DNA of 59,585 nt. It comes from Bacteroidota bacterium. Its GTDB lineage: Bacteria; Bacteroidota; Bacteroidia; Flavobacteriales_F; PHOS-HE28. Below the pieces are notes generated by a model. That model saw nothing but the letters and a program-made list of their open reading frames with translations. It was not told the origin of the DNA and did not search any database. The stretch's first letter is position 1. Each line of letters begins with the position of its first letter. Location: assembly GCA_029573495.1 (NCBI GenBank), contig JAKQEI010000087.1, forward strand, positions 1 through 59,585. Direction: 5' to 3'. This document shows, in pieces, positions 45,010 to 53,923 of the stretch. Position numbers and translations under genes: made by a program.

Positions 45010-45567
45010 ATGGAATTCGCCCCCATCGCCGCTGGTGACCGCAGCGCCTTCGAGGCCTTGTTCCGACTGCACTACGGGCCGTTGTGTGCTTTCGCTGCAC
45101 ACTATGTGAAGGATGTGGACAAGGCGGAGGACCTCGTGCAGGACCTGTTCTTCCGGCTGTGGATGGACCGTGAGCGCATGAAGGTGACCAGCTCGTTGAA
45201 GGCCTATCTCTTCAGATCCGTCCGGAACCGTTGCCTGAACGCATTGAAGGTGCAGGGAAGGGTACGCAGCATCAATGATGAGGTGGACGTTCCCGCTGAT
45301 CCTGAGGAACGGTCTGAAGAAGATTTCACCGAGCGCACGGCCCGGGTGCATGCGGCTATCGAGGGCCTGCCGGAGGAGCGAAGGAAGGTCTTCAAGCTAA
45401 GCCGTTACGAGGGATTGAAGTACCAGGAGATCGCGGATCGGTTGGGGATCTCGGTGAAGACGGTGGAGAACCAGATGGGGAAGGCGCTCAAGACCTTGCG
45501 CGAGGAGCTGGCCGACCTGATGCCGGTGACCATCCTCGGCTGGCTATGGTGGTTGTTGAACAGGTAG
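45010..45567 (+). CDS. ECF-type RNA polymerase sigma-70 factor (FecI-like, Bacteroidota family)
   Basis: The 185-residue protein has sigma region 2 (LFRLHYGPLCAFAAHYVKDV, AEDLVQDLFFRLW, residues 14-60) and region 4 (YEGLKYQEIADRLGISVKTV near 135, a helix-turn-helix), linked by a charged middle. The C-terminus has a short hydrophobic stretch (TILGWLWWLL), common in this Bacteroidota group. It should direct RNA polymerase to promoters of the surface-signalling locus and is likely held by the FecR-like protein encoded next. The ATG at 45010 was chosen because the family starts at MEFAP-like peptides. Confidence 0.9.
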   Translation: MEFAPIAAGDRSAFEALFRLHYGPLCAFAAHYVKDVDKAEDLVQDLFFRLWMDRERMKVTSSLKAYLFRSVRNRCLNALKVQGRVRSINDEVDVPADPEERSEEDFTERTARVHAAIEGLPEERRKVFKLSRYEGLKYQEIADRLGISVKTVENQMGKALKTLREELADLMPVTILGWLWWLLNR

Positions 45568-45610
45568 GATGGGGGTATCCGGGTAGATCGTTGTCATACG
45601 GACGAACACA

Positions 45611-46582
45611 TTGAACGAGGAAGGTCATAGCACGAGCGTATCGCTGGTCCGATACCTGAGCGGGGAGGCCTCGCCGGAGGATCGACTGGCCGTGGAGGCG
45701 TGGGCCACCGCGGATCCGGCGAACGCGGCTGAACTGGAACGCCTGCGGACGATCTGGGACCTGGGTGCCGAAGCCGTACCGGCCACCGTGAACGTGGATA
45801 AGGCATGGATGCGCGTGCAGAGCCGGATCACGGAGGAGGAAGGTCGTGGTCGGGTGATCCTCATGCACCGCGGTCGAACGCTCACACGTTGGGTCGCGGC
45901 AGCGGCCGTTCTGATCGGGCTATTCGTCGGTGTTCGGTACTGGCACGAACAACGCCCCCAAGAGCTCATGGCAACGACTGAACACTTGCGAACGGTACTG
46001 AAGGACAGGAGCACCGTGGTCCTTTCGCCAGGCTCCCATGCGAACGTGCGCATGAGGGATGAACGCCGGATCACACTGCACGGCGAAGGATACTTCGAAG
46101 TGGAGCGGGATGAGGCGCGTCCATTCGTGGTCGCCACCGAAGCCGTTACGGTGACCGTGCTCGGAACGGCCTTCGAGGTCAGTGCCTTCGACACTTCGAC
46201 CAGCGTGCTCGTGCGGGTGCGTCACGGCAAGGTGCGGGTGGAGGCGGAAGGGGATACGGTGTACCTGGAGGCTGGCGGGTATGCCCGCTTCAACAAGACC
46301 GCCCATCTCCTGGAACGGCTGCCTGCACCTCCGGCAGCGGTCTTCGGCGATCGCATCATCCAGTTCCAACAAGCACCCATGACCGCGGTCGTCGCGCAAT
46401 TGGAGCAGCTTTTCAAGGTGCGCGTGCAGCTGGCGCATGAAGGCCTCGAGCGTTGTGTGCTCACGGCCACCTTCGAGGATGAACCGATCGACTACATCCT
46501 GCGTGTGATCGCTGACACCTATGGTCTGACGCTTACGCAGGGTGCTCCAGGAACCTACCTGCTCGATGGCCCGGGTTGTTGA
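45611..46582 (+). CDS. FecR-like anti-sigma factor
   Basis: The 323-residue single-pass protein has a cytoplasmic region (1-95), one membrane helix (WVAAAAVLIGLFVGVRYW near 98), and periplasmic FecR domain (TVVLSPGSHANVRMRDERRI, EGYFEVERDEARPFVVATEA, LGTAFEVSAF, residues about 130-230). A C-terminal STN-binding DUF4974-like part follows (ERCVLTATFEDEPIDYILRV near 280). It passes a surface signal to the sigma factor. Translation seems to begin at a TTG (45611), since no ATG precedes the conserved VRYLSGEAS; the N-terminus is thus inferred. It overlaps the next gene by 17 bases. Confidence 0.88.
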   Translation: MNEEGHSTSVSLVRYLSGEASPEDRLAVEAWATADPANAAELERLRTIWDLGAEAVPATVNVDKAWMRVQSRITEEEGRGRVILMHRGRTLTRWVAAAAVLIGLFVGVRYWHEQRPQELMATTEHLRTVLKDRSTVVLSPGSHANVRMRDERRITLHGEGYFEVERDEARPFVVATEAVTVTVLGTAFEVSAFDTSTSVLVRVRHGKVRVEAEGDTVYLEAGGYARFNKTAHLLERLPAPPAAVFGDRIIQFQQAPMTAVVAQLEQLFKVRVQLAHEGLERCVLTATFEDEPIDYILRVIADTYGLTLTQGAPGTYLLDGPGC

Positions 46583-48569
46583 CCGCTGGAGGTTGATCCT
46601 CGGGATGGTATTGCTGCCCGGCTTCGGCCTGGGCCAATCCATCCTCGATCGGCATGTGCGCGTTGACGCCCAAAGGGTGCGCCTGTCCGAGGGGTTGGCG
46701 CTCATCGCGCGTGACGGTGCGTTCAAACTGAGCTACAATGCGGCCTCGGTGAGCAATGACAGCCTGGTGGACCTTGCGGTGAACGGGACCGTGGAGTCGG
46801 CCTTGCGGGGATTGGTGGGAAAGCGCTTCGAATTGAAGGAAACGGGCAACCACGTCATTCTGCTGGATAAGAGCGGGTCGAAGAAGCGTTTCGTCATCAC
46901 CGGCGCAGTGTATGATGCGGAGACAGGAGGACCGGTGGCACAAGCCTTCGTCCACGAGGTGGATGGCAAACAAGCCACATCCACGGACAGGCTCGGTACC
47001 TTCGAGTTGGAGGTGTCGGGCGAACGCGATCGGACCGCGATCCTCGTGATGCGGAAGGAATATCATGACACGGTGGTGTATGTGGGGCGCGATGGCCTGA
47101 TGCCACGTCTGGCGCTCCAGAAGCGTGCGATCCTCCGTCCTGTCGAGCCCATCTGCCTTCATGACCGTTGCGGTGTGGAAGACCTTGGTGTGGCGCGCTT
47201 GCTCGTTCCTGACGAGCGTTTCGACCTGGCCGCTGACCTGGACCTAGTTGAGCACCGGGACTGGCAGATCTCCTTCGTACCCACGCTGAGCAGCAACAAG
47301 GACATCGCACCGATCGCGGTGAACGGATTCTCGTTCAACGTGCTGGCCGGCTATTCGCGCGGGTTGAAGGGCTTCGAGATAGGCGGAGTGGCCAACATCG
47401 AAACGCATGAGGTGGAAGGCATGCAGATCGCCGGCCTCACGAACCTGGTCGGCAGGAACACGAAGGGGGTGCAGATCGCCGGTGCGATCAACCACACCAT
47501 GCGCACGTTGGAAGGGGTGCAGATCGCGGGCTTCGGCAACACCGTCTGGGACGCGCTCAAGGGCGTACAGGTGGCCGGTGGTGCGAACGTGGTGAAGGGC
47601 AGCCTGGAAGGTGTGCAGATCAGCGGCGGGTGCAACGTGGCAACGCAGGACGTCGATGGCACACAGATCTCCGGTGGCCTGAACGTGACGCCGAAGAACG
47701 TGAAGAAGGCACAGATCGCGGGTGGTTTGAACCTCGGGCGAAAGGTATCCGGAGCGCAGGTGGCGGGCGGGATGAACGTCGCGCTCGATTCGGTGGGCGG
47801 AGGGCAAGTGGGACTTGGAGCCAACTACGCCTGGGCGGTCACCGGTGGGCAGGTCTCCTTCGGCATTAATATCGTCCCCACGGTTGTGAGCGGCGGACAG
47901 GTCGGCTTCGGCCTCAATTATGCCCATACGATCACCGGTGGTCAGTTCTCCTTCGGTGTCAATGTGGTCAGCGGTACCGCTCACGGTGGACAGGTCGGAA
48001 CGGTCAATTACGCCACGCTATCCGAGGGCTGGCAGGTTGGTGTCCTCAACATCAGCGACTCGATCGGTGGCACCAGCATTGGCATCTTCAGCTTCGCTCG
48101 CCGCGGCTACCATCGGGTGGACCTGAGCACGACCGATGTGCTTCCGGTCACGTTCACGTTCCGCACGGGCACACGTCAGTTCCATAATATCCTAGGCTAT
48201 TCACCAGCCGTGGACAACGCGCAGCGCTGGGGTTTCCTGTACGGCTTCGGATCGGAGATCAGGCTGGGCAGCCACGACCACTTGAACGTGGAACTCACAG
48301 GCGAGCAGGTGGTGGAGCAACGCGAGTGGGTCGATGCCGTGAACATCCTCGGTCGCTTCGGGCTGCAGTACAGCCGGGACCTTGGCAAGCACATCGTGCT
48401 GTCGGCAGGTCCCATGTGCAACCTGCTCGTGTCGAACTGGCGCAACGAGGAAGGCACGGCCTACCTCAGTGGACTCGCACCGGACGATCCGCTGTTCGAA
48501 GATGTCCGCGGGGTCGCTCAGGTTCAAGGATGGCTTGGCTTCCGGGCCGGGTTCGGTGTTCGCTTCTGA
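46566..48569 (+). CDS. STN-domain outer-membrane protein with CarboxypepD_reg-like domain and LA_2272-type beta-solenoid repeats
   Basis: The 667-residue exported protein (signal peptide MARVVDRWRLILGMVLLPG) has four parts. An STN/secretin-TonB short domain spans about 28-98 (SEGLALIARDGAFKLSYNAA). A CarboxypepD_reg-like domain spans about 105-180 (VITGAVYDAETGGPVAQAFV). About 15 tandem units of 14-16 residues with the pattern x-Q-[IV]-x-x-G-x-N span about 270-510. The C-terminal part is beta-rich and ends in Phe (GFRAGFGVRF), as outer-membrane barrels do. I recognise the repeat as LA_2272-type surface repeat. There is no TonB plug, so this is not a TonB-dependent receptor, yet it has the domain that signals to FecR. 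It overlaps the fecR gene, so it is probably in the same transcript. Confidence 0.85.
   Translation: MARVVDRWRLILGMVLLPGFGLGQSILDRHVRVDAQRVRLSEGLALIARDGAFKLSYNAASVSNDSLVDLAVNGTVESALRGLVGKRFELKETGNHVILLDKSGSKKRFVITGAVYDAETGGPVAQAFVHEVDGKQATSTDRLGTFELEVSGERDRTAILVMRKEYHDTVVYVGRDGLMPRLALQKRAILRPVEPICLHDRCGVEDLGVARLLVPDERFDLAADLDLVEHRDWQISFVPTLSSNKDIAPIAVNGFSFNVLAGYSRGLKGFEIGGVANIETHEVEGMQIAGLTNLVGRNTKGVQIAGAINHTMRTLEGVQIAGFGNTVWDALKGVQVAGGANVVKGSLEGVQISGGCNVATQDVDGTQISGGLNVTPKNVKKAQIAGGLNLGRKVSGAQVAGGMNVALDSVGGGQVGLGANYAWAVTGGQVSFGINIVPTVVSGGQVGFGLNYAHTITGGQFSFGVNVVSGTAHGGQVGTVNYATLSEGWQVGVLNISDSIGGTSIGIFSFARRGYHRVDLSTTDVLPVTFTFRTGTRQFHNILGYSPAVDNAQRWGFLYGFGSEIRLGSHDHLNVELTGEQVVEQREWVDAVNILGRFGLQYSRDLGKHIVLSAGPMCNLLVSNWRNEEGTAYLSGLAPDDPLFEDVRGVAQVQGWLGFRAGFGVRF
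47376..48093 (+). repeat. Tandem degenerate repeat encoding beta-solenoid units
   Basis: About 15 units of 42-48 bases repeat at the protein level. Typical units are VQIAGAINHTMRTLEG and VQIAGFGNTVWDALKG in the first half, and GQVSFGINIVPTVVSG and GQVGFGLNYAHTITG in the second. DNA-level conservation is weak. Confidence 0.82.
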
Positions 48570-48727
48570 CCGACACGGGCACCATTCACGCTCTGCCTCG
48601 ACCGTTCTCCGTTGACCTTGTCCTTGCCCATCGCCAGCACCCTGGAGCGGGGTGCGAAGTGAATTTCTTCCATCCCGGATAGGGGTATTGGGCCTGCTCG
48701 TTGTCCCATGGGAAACTAAGACCACCC

Positions 48728-51085
48728 ATGTACCTGCGCGCGCTCCTCTCATTCCTCATCCTGCTCCTCATCGCCCTGGCCGGTGAAGTGCTTGCCCAAG
48801 GCAACACCCAGGTCATCCGGGGCACGGTCCTCGACGCCGATACCCGTCAACCGCTCATCGGCGCCACCGTGTTGATCGTGGCTTCTGATCCCATCATGGG
48901 CGCCACCACCGATCTCGATGGTCGGTTCGCGATCACTGACGTGCCCACGGGGCGCGTGGATCTTCAGGTCCGGATGCTCGGCTTTGAAGAACAACGGTTG
49001 ACCAACCTGCTGCTCACAAGTGCCAAGGAACTCGTGCTCGAGGTGCGGATGCAGGAGAGCGTGGCGCTGCTCAAGGAGTTCGAGGTGAAGGCGCCGGAGC
49101 GCAAGGGCGAACTGCGCAACGACATGGCCACCGTGAGCGCGCGGCGGATCAGCGTGGAGGAGACCTCACGCATCGCCGGCGGCATCAATGATCCAGCTCG
49201 AATGGTGAGCAGCTTCCCGGGTGTGGCCGGCGACCCATCCGGTAACAACACCGTGGTGGTGCGCGGCAATTCGCCGAAGGGCGTACAATGGCGTCTGGAA
49301 GGGGTGGAGATACCCAACCCGAACCATTTCAGCGATGACGGCAGCACGGGCGGCCCCATCAATGTGCTCAACAGCGACATGATCGACGATTCGGAGTTCT
49401 ACACCGGTGCGTTCACGGCGGAGTATGGTAACGTGTATAGCGCGGTCTTCGACATGCGCCTTCGCAACGGCAACGATCGCAAGCGTGAGTACACGCTGAA
49501 GGCGGGGGTGCTCGGCACCGACCTCACCGCCGAGGGCCCGATCCCCGGAACCAACGGGGGTAGTTACCTGGCCAATTATCGCTACAGCACGCTGGCCCTG
49601 CTTGACGGTGCGGGTATCGTGGATTACGGCGGTGTTCCGCGATACACCGATGCTGCCTTCAAAGTGCGGCTTCCTTCAGCCACCTACGGGACCATCTCCC
49701 TCTATGGCCTCGGCGGACGAAGTGCGATCGTGGATGAGGACCGGGGCCTCATGGAGGACACGCTCTTCTCACGCACCGAGTTCGGTTCCCGCATGGGCGT
49801 GATCGGATTGGACCACACGAAGACCATGGGGGATAGGAGCTTCGTGTACACGAACATCTCGATGAGCGGGAATGGAAGCGGAACGGACTACACGGAGACC
49901 CCTGCACCCGGTGAGGCTCCGTTGGAACTGAGGCACAAGGACGATCTGGCGAAGTGGACACTCCGTCTTTCGAGCACGGTGAACACGCGCATCAATGCGC
50001 ATCACAAGGTGCGCTCGGGTATCATCCTATCCAATGAGCGATTCCGCATGTACGCCAACTCCTGGGATCCCGACCGCCAGCGGATGGTCCTCAACCTTGA
50101 CCGATCCGGATCCGCGAACACCTTGCAGGCGTTCACCAGCTGGAAGTGGCGTTGGAACGAGCAATGGACGCTCACCAGCGGAGTGCATGTGCTCTACTTC
50201 GACTTGAACAAGGCAGCCAGCGTGGAGCCCCGTCTGGCGTTGCGTTATCAGGTAAGACCAGACCGGGCATTCACCTTGGGAGCTGGTCTCCACTCGAAGA
50301 CGGAAGGCTTGATGACGTATCTGGCGCAGGATATCGATACCGCAGGGGATGTGGTCCGTCCGAACGAAGGACTGGGTCTTACCCGGGCGGCGCATGTGGT
50401 GGCCGGCTTCGAACAACAAGTGGCCGAGGACATGCAGCTGAAGGCCGAGATCTACCATCAGCATCTGTATGACCTGCCCGTGGAGAATGATCCGACCAGC
50501 GCCTTCACCGTGAACAACATGGCCGAGTGGTACACCAATAAGCCGCTCGTTAATGCCGGCATCGGCTACAACCGCGGCGTGGAGGTGAGCCTGGAGAAGT
50601 TCTTCACGCGGGGATACCATTACATGATCACGGCTTCCTACAGCGAGTCCCGGTACAAGGCGTTGGACGGCACCTGGCACAACTCACGTTTCAACCTGGG
50701 TCCGGTGGGCAACGTGCTCGCGGGAAAGGAATGGAAGCTCGGCCCCGAGGCGAAGGACCGCACCTTGATGGCCGGGTTCCGCTATTCCGTGCAGGGTGGG
50801 CAGTACTATTCACCGATCGACCTGGAAGAGAGCATTGCGGCTGGATCGCAGAAGGAGGGACGTCCTGCCTGGAGCGAAAAGGCCGCTGCCGTGCACAAAC
50901 TCGATATCGTGGCCAGCTACCGTGTCGGACGTCCCAAGGTGAGCCACGAGTTCAAGTTGGATGTGCAGAACGTGCTGAACGCGGCCACTCCGGTGTACTA
51001 CTACTACAACGATCGCACGCAACGGATCGACAACGTACCGCAGCTGGCCTTGTTGCCCGTGATGCAGTACACGCTGCGGTTCTGA
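48728..51085 (+). CDS. TonB-dependent receptor without STN domain
   Basis: The 785-residue outer-membrane protein has a signal peptide (MYLRALLSFLILLLIALAGE). A CarboxypepD_reg-like domain follows (RGTVLDADTRQPLIGATVLI, residues 33-115), then a plug-like region with GDPSGNNTVVVRGNSPKGVQ near 170 and GGPINVLNSDMIDDSEFYTG near 213, and a large beta-barrel ending MQYTLRF with a terminal Phe. It should import or bind a large or scarce substrate using TonB/ExbBD energy. No SusD-like partner is encoded next to it. The 158-base gap after the STN protein gene means it may or may not belong to the same transcript. The N-terminal STN domain found in transducer-type receptors is absent. Confidence 0.88.
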   Translation: MYLRALLSFLILLLIALAGEVLAQGNTQVIRGTVLDADTRQPLIGATVLIVASDPIMGATTDLDGRFAITDVPTGRVDLQVRMLGFEEQRLTNLLLTSAKELVLEVRMQESVALLKEFEVKAPERKGELRNDMATVSARRISVEETSRIAGGINDPARMVSSFPGVAGDPSGNNTVVVRGNSPKGVQWRLEGVEIPNPNHFSDDGSTGGPINVLNSDMIDDSEFYTGAFTAEYGNVYSAVFDMRLRNGNDRKREYTLKAGVLGTDLTAEGPIPGTNGGSYLANYRYSTLALLDGAGIVDYGGVPRYTDAAFKVRLPSATYGTISLYGLGGRSAIVDEDRGLMEDTLFSRTEFGSRMGVIGLDHTKTMGDRSFVYTNISMSGNGSGTDYTETPAPGEAPLELRHKDDLAKWTLRLSSTVNTRINAHHKVRSGIILSNERFRMYANSWDPDRQRMVLNLDRSGSANTLQAFTSWKWRWNEQWTLTSGVHVLYFDLNKAASVEPRLALRYQVRPDRAFTLGAGLHSKTEGLMTYLAQDIDTAGDVVRPNEGLGLTRAAHVVAGFEQQVAEDMQLKAEIYHQHLYDLPVENDPTSAFTVNNMAEWYTNKPLVNAGIGYNRGVEVSLEKFFTRGYHYMITASYSESRYKALDGTWHNSRFNLGPVGNVLAGKEWKLGPEAKDRTLMAGFRYSVQGGQYYSPIDLEESIAAGSQKEGRPAWSEKAAAVHKLDIVASYRVGRPKVSHEFKLDVQNVLNAATPVYYYYNDRTQRIDNVPQLALLPVMQYTLRF

Positions 51086-51099
51086 TCCGGAAGAACCTT

Positions 51100-51140
51100 G
51101 AATGACGAAGCGGGATCGATGTGATCCCGCTTCGTCATTC
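51100..51140. terminator. Bidirectional hairpin terminator
   Basis: A perfect 18-bp stem (51100-51117 with 51123-51140) around a GATGT loop lies between the convergent receptor and NlpC/P60 genes. Confidence 0.85.
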
Positions 51141-51154
51141 GTGCGTATCCGGCA

Positions 51155-51928
51155 TCACAACACCCTGCGTACCATCCGCAACTGATGCGTGTACTTGCCT
51201 TCCTCCGCATTGAAGATGCCCTGTTGATCGAGCTTGTCGATGCGCACACGGCCACTCGCGTGCGCTACGCGCAAGGAGCCATCGTCGCCGCGCGTGAGGA
51301 TCACGCCTACATGGATGATGCGTCCATCTTCGTTGTCGAAGAAGACCAGATCGCCCGGCTCACACAGGTCGAGCAGTTCCACGGGATCACCCTCCATGGC
51401 CTGCTCGCTGGCGTCGCGTGGCAGGTAGATGCCCATCAGGATGAAGAGCATCTGGGAAAGACCGCTGCAATCCACGCCACTGGGTGTGCGACCGCCCCAG
51501 AGGTAGGGTGCGCCCATGAACGTGTGTAGGTAGAGTTCGAGCAGGTCCGCGCGCTCCAGGTCGGGCTTGTGGTTGGTCACCGCGCTCACGGGAACCCGGC
51601 GGTCCTGCCACAGGATGGTGCCATCGCTGTAGAAGGGGACCACCGCGCCGTAGGGTAGGAGCACCTGTCGGTCCCCAAGGTCCACCACGGTGGCTTGATC
51701 GATCACGCGCAGGTCTGGGTCGAAGTTCGGCGTGAGGCAGGGCACCAGTTGTTTGTTGTCCACCCAGCCTTCGTAGCCGTCGTGGTCGAACTTCAGCCGG
51801 CTCCACCTGTCCGTGCGGTCGATCACCTCGGCGGTCTCTCCGAAGAGCCATTGGGTCACCATCTCGGCGCGATCGTTCGGTTCCTTCCGGACCGGGACGA
51901 TGGAAAGCGGACAGATGACGGAGGGCAT
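51155..51928 (-). CDS. C40 family (NlpC/P60) cell-wall peptidase with SH3-like domains
   Basis: The 257-residue protein has one or two bacterial-SH3-like beta domains in residues 1-120 (TAEVIDRTDRWSRLKFDHDG, YEGWVDNKQLV). The NlpC/P60 domain follows from about 130, with GVDCSGLSQMLF (catalytic Cys in DCSG, near 152), HVGVILTRGD (catalytic His) and HASGRVRID. It cleaves peptide cross-bridges in peptidoglycan. No clear signal peptide is visible (MPSVICPLSIVPVRKEP), so its route to the periplasm is unclear. It follows the thiolase gene by 3 bases. Confidence 0.88.
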   Translation of the reverse strand: MPSVICPLSIVPVRKEPNDRAEMVTQWLFGETAEVIDRTDRWSRLKFDHDGYEGWVDNKQLVPCLTPNFDPDLRVIDQATVVDLGDRQVLLPYGAVVPFYSDGTILWQDRRVPVSAVTNHKPDLERADLLELYLHTFMGAPYLWGGRTPSGVDCSGLSQMLFILMGIYLPRDASEQAMEGDPVELLDLCEPGDLVFFDNEDGRIIHVGVILTRGDDGSLRVAHASGRVRIDKLDQQGIFNAEEGKYTHQLRMVRRVL

Positions 51929-51931
51929 GGA

Positions 51932-53110
51932 TCAGAGCGCTTCGATCACCATGGCACTGGCCCCGCCACCACCGTTGCAGATACCGGCGGCACCATACTT
52001 CGCACCGTTCTGCTTGAGCACGTTGATCAAGGTGACCAGGATACGCGCGCCGCTGCAGCCCAACGGATGGCCGAGCGAAACAGCACCGCCGTTCACGTTC
52101 ACCTTCGCCGGGTCGAGCTTCATCAATCGTGTATTGGCGATGCCCACCACGCTGAAGGCTTCGTTCAGCTCGAAGTAGCTGATGTCGCTCATCTTCAGGC
52201 CCGCCTTCTCCACGGCACGTGGTACCGCTTTCGCGGGCGTGGTGGTGAACCACTCCGGTGCCTGTTCCGCATCCGCATAGCTCAGCACCTTCGCGATCGG
52301 CTTCAAGCCGAGTTCCTTCGCCTTCTCGGCGCTCATGAGCACCAGGGCGGCCGCACCGTCATTGATCGTGCTCGCGTTCGCGGCGGTCACGGTGCCATCC
52401 TTGGAGAACACCGCCTTCAGTGCGGGGATCTTCTCGAAGCTCACGTTCTTGTACTCTTCGTCGTGGTCCACCACCACTTCGCCCTTGCGGGTCTTCACGG
52501 TCACGGGCACCACTTCATCCTTGAACCTGCCGGCGGCCCATGCGGCAGCACTGCGCTTGTAGCTCTCGATGGCGAAGGCGTCCTGCTCCTCGCGGGTGAT
52601 GCCGTGCTCCTTCGCGGTGTTGTCCGCGCTCACACCCATGGCGGTCTGGTGATACACATCGGTGAGGCCGTCCTTGCCGATGCCATCGATCACGCTGCCA
52701 TTGCCGAAGCGGTACCCGTAGCGGGCCTGCTCCAGGTAGAAGGGAGTGCGGCTCATGCTCTCCATGCCGCCGGCCACGACCACATCCGCATCGCCAAGCA
52801 GGATGTCCTGGGTGGCCATCATCACAGCCTTCATGCCGCTGGCGCACACCTTGTTCACGGTGGTGGCCTGCACGGTGTCCGGCAGCCCGGCGAACTTCGA
52901 GGCCTGGCGTGCGGGTGCTTGCCCCAGGTTGGCCTGGAGCACGCTACCCATGATCACCTCCTGCACCGCGTCGGGTGCGACACCAGCCTTTTCCAAGGCT
53001 CCTTTCACTGCCGTCGCTCCAAGCTGGGTGGCGCTCACCTCGGCCAGGGCGCCGCCGAAGCTGCCGATGGGGGTTCGTACTGCGGAAACGATGACGACTT
53101 CACGGGCCAT
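51932..53110 (-). CDS. Acetyl-CoA C-acyltransferase (thiolase)
   Basis: The 392-residue thiolase begins MAREVVIVSAVRTPIGSFGG. It has the nucleophile Cys in VNKVCASGMKAVMMAT near 88, GGMESMSRTPFYLEQAR near 110, NEAFSVVGIANTRL near 318, and GHPLGCSGARILVTL near 350 (His and second Cys). It joins or splits acetyl-CoA and acyl-CoA, in fatty-acid oxidation or acetoacetyl-CoA formation. ATG 53110 is supported by a perfect -7 box TACCTTTG on the minus strand at 53147-53154, which lies inside the longer alternative frame. Confidence 0.93.
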   Translation of the reverse strand: MAREVVIVSAVRTPIGSFGGALAEVSATQLGATAVKGALEKAGVAPDAVQEVIMGSVLQANLGQAPARQASKFAGLPDTVQATTVNKVCASGMKAVMMATQDILLGDADVVVAGGMESMSRTPFYLEQARYGYRFGNGSVIDGIGKDGLTDVYHQTAMGVSADNTAKEHGITREEQDAFAIESYKRSAAAWAAGRFKDEVVPVTVKTRKGEVVVDHDEEYKNVSFEKIPALKAVFSKDGTVTAANASTINDGAAALVLMSAEKAKELGLKPIAKVLSYADAEQAPEWFTTTPAKAVPRAVEKAGLKMSDISYFELNEAFSVVGIANTRLMKLDPAKVNVNGGAVSLGHPLGCSGARILVTLINVLKQNGAKYGAAGICNGGGGASAMVIEAL

Positions 53111-53146
53111 GGTCACAGGATTTTCTGGTGATGGGGAATGAGGCCG

Positions 53147-53154
53147 CAAAGGTA
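53147..53154 (-). promoter_or_regulatory. -7 box of the thiolase gene
   Basis: TACCTTTG on the minus strand, exact match to TAnnTTTG, about 36 bases before the ATG at 53110. Confidence 0.5.
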
Positions 53155-53177
53155 GCCATGTGGTTGAGTGGTATTCG

Positions 53178-53194
53178 GCTATATTTGCCGCCCC
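53178..53194 (+). promoter_or_regulatory. Promoter core of tRNA-Ser
   Basis: GCTATATTTGCCGCCCC with -7 box TATATTTG at 53180-53187. It is identical over 17 bases to the element before tRNA-Met and lies about 22 bases before the tRNA. Confidence 0.65.
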
Positions 53195-53216
53195 GCCGAA
53201 CGTGGTGGGACACCTT

Positions 53217-53331
<115 letters not shown>

Positions 53332-53409
53332 CTCGGGGCTCAGCGTTGCCCGGTATCCGTCCCGCTCAGGCGGGAAGGTCGTCAAGACCGAATACGTGGA
53401 AAGGAATCT

Positions 53410-53483
53410 CGGGGCGTAGCGTAGCCCGGTATCGCGCCTGCTTTGGGAGCAGGAGGTCGTCAGTTCGAATCTGGCCGCCCCGA
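53410..53483 (+). tRNA. tRNA-Pro(TGG)
   Basis: Acceptor CGGGGCG / CGCCCCG, anticodon stem CCTGC/GCAGG around TTTGGGA (anticodon TGG), and T arm GTCAG TTCGAAT CTGGC, discriminator A53483. No encoded CCA (CAC follows). Confidence 0.93.
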
Positions 53484-53488
53484 CACGG

Positions 53489-53517
53489 AAGAGCCGACCA
53501 CCTGGTCGGCTCTTTCT
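53489..53517 (+). terminator. Terminator of tRNA-Pro
   Basis: AAGAGCCGACCA / TGGTCGGCTCTT with a tiny loop, then TTCTGTT, just after the tRNA. Confidence 0.8.
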
Positions 53518-53593
53518 GTTCAACTTGCCCCGCACGGACCGGAACGAGTGTAACAGGCCTCCATATCGTCGCCCTTTGTGACCTTTGCAGTTC

Positions 53594-53667
53594 GATCCCG
53601 TAGCTCAGTTGGATAGAGCATCTGCCTTCTAAGCAGACGGTCGTTGGTTCGAATCCAACCGGGATCG
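53594..53667 (+). tRNA. tRNA-Arg(TCT)
   Basis: Acceptor GATCCCG / CGGGATC, D stem GCTC/GAGC, anticodon stem TCTGC/GCAGA around CTTCTAA (anticodon TCT), and T arm GTTGG TTCGAAT CCAAC, discriminator G53667. No encoded CCA. GACCTTTG at 53580-53587 is a weaker -7-like sequence only 6 bases upstream. No clear terminator follows in the 256-base gap. Confidence 0.93.
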
Positions 53668-53923
53668 CTTACGACCCAGCTCCGCCTCATCGGGCAGAAC
53701 CCATGGCTCAACGGGTTATCCACGATCCCCAACAGGCATTTTCGAGCGGTTCCTAGGCTTTCCGGGGCTGAATAAGGCGATCGCGGAGCATACCGGGCCC
53801 TCTATCGGCTCCATCGGTCCACTGGTCGAAATGTTCAAGATCTGTTGATCCTCAGGCTGTTGCGCCCCTGCGGGTTGTGGCAATTTCGCGGCCGGTTCCA
53901 ACTGCAAGGACCACGGACCAACA

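Noticed and set aside
47376..48093. CRISPR-like periodic repeat
   Set aside because: The period is at the protein level (14-16 residues), there are no identical DNA repeats or spacers, and it is inside a coding gene.
53668..53923. Attachment site or mobile element next to the tRNA cluster
   Set aside because: No integrase, no direct repeat of the tRNA-Arg 3' end was seen, and the following gene is a chromosomal-type secreted protein with the module shared at 1763.
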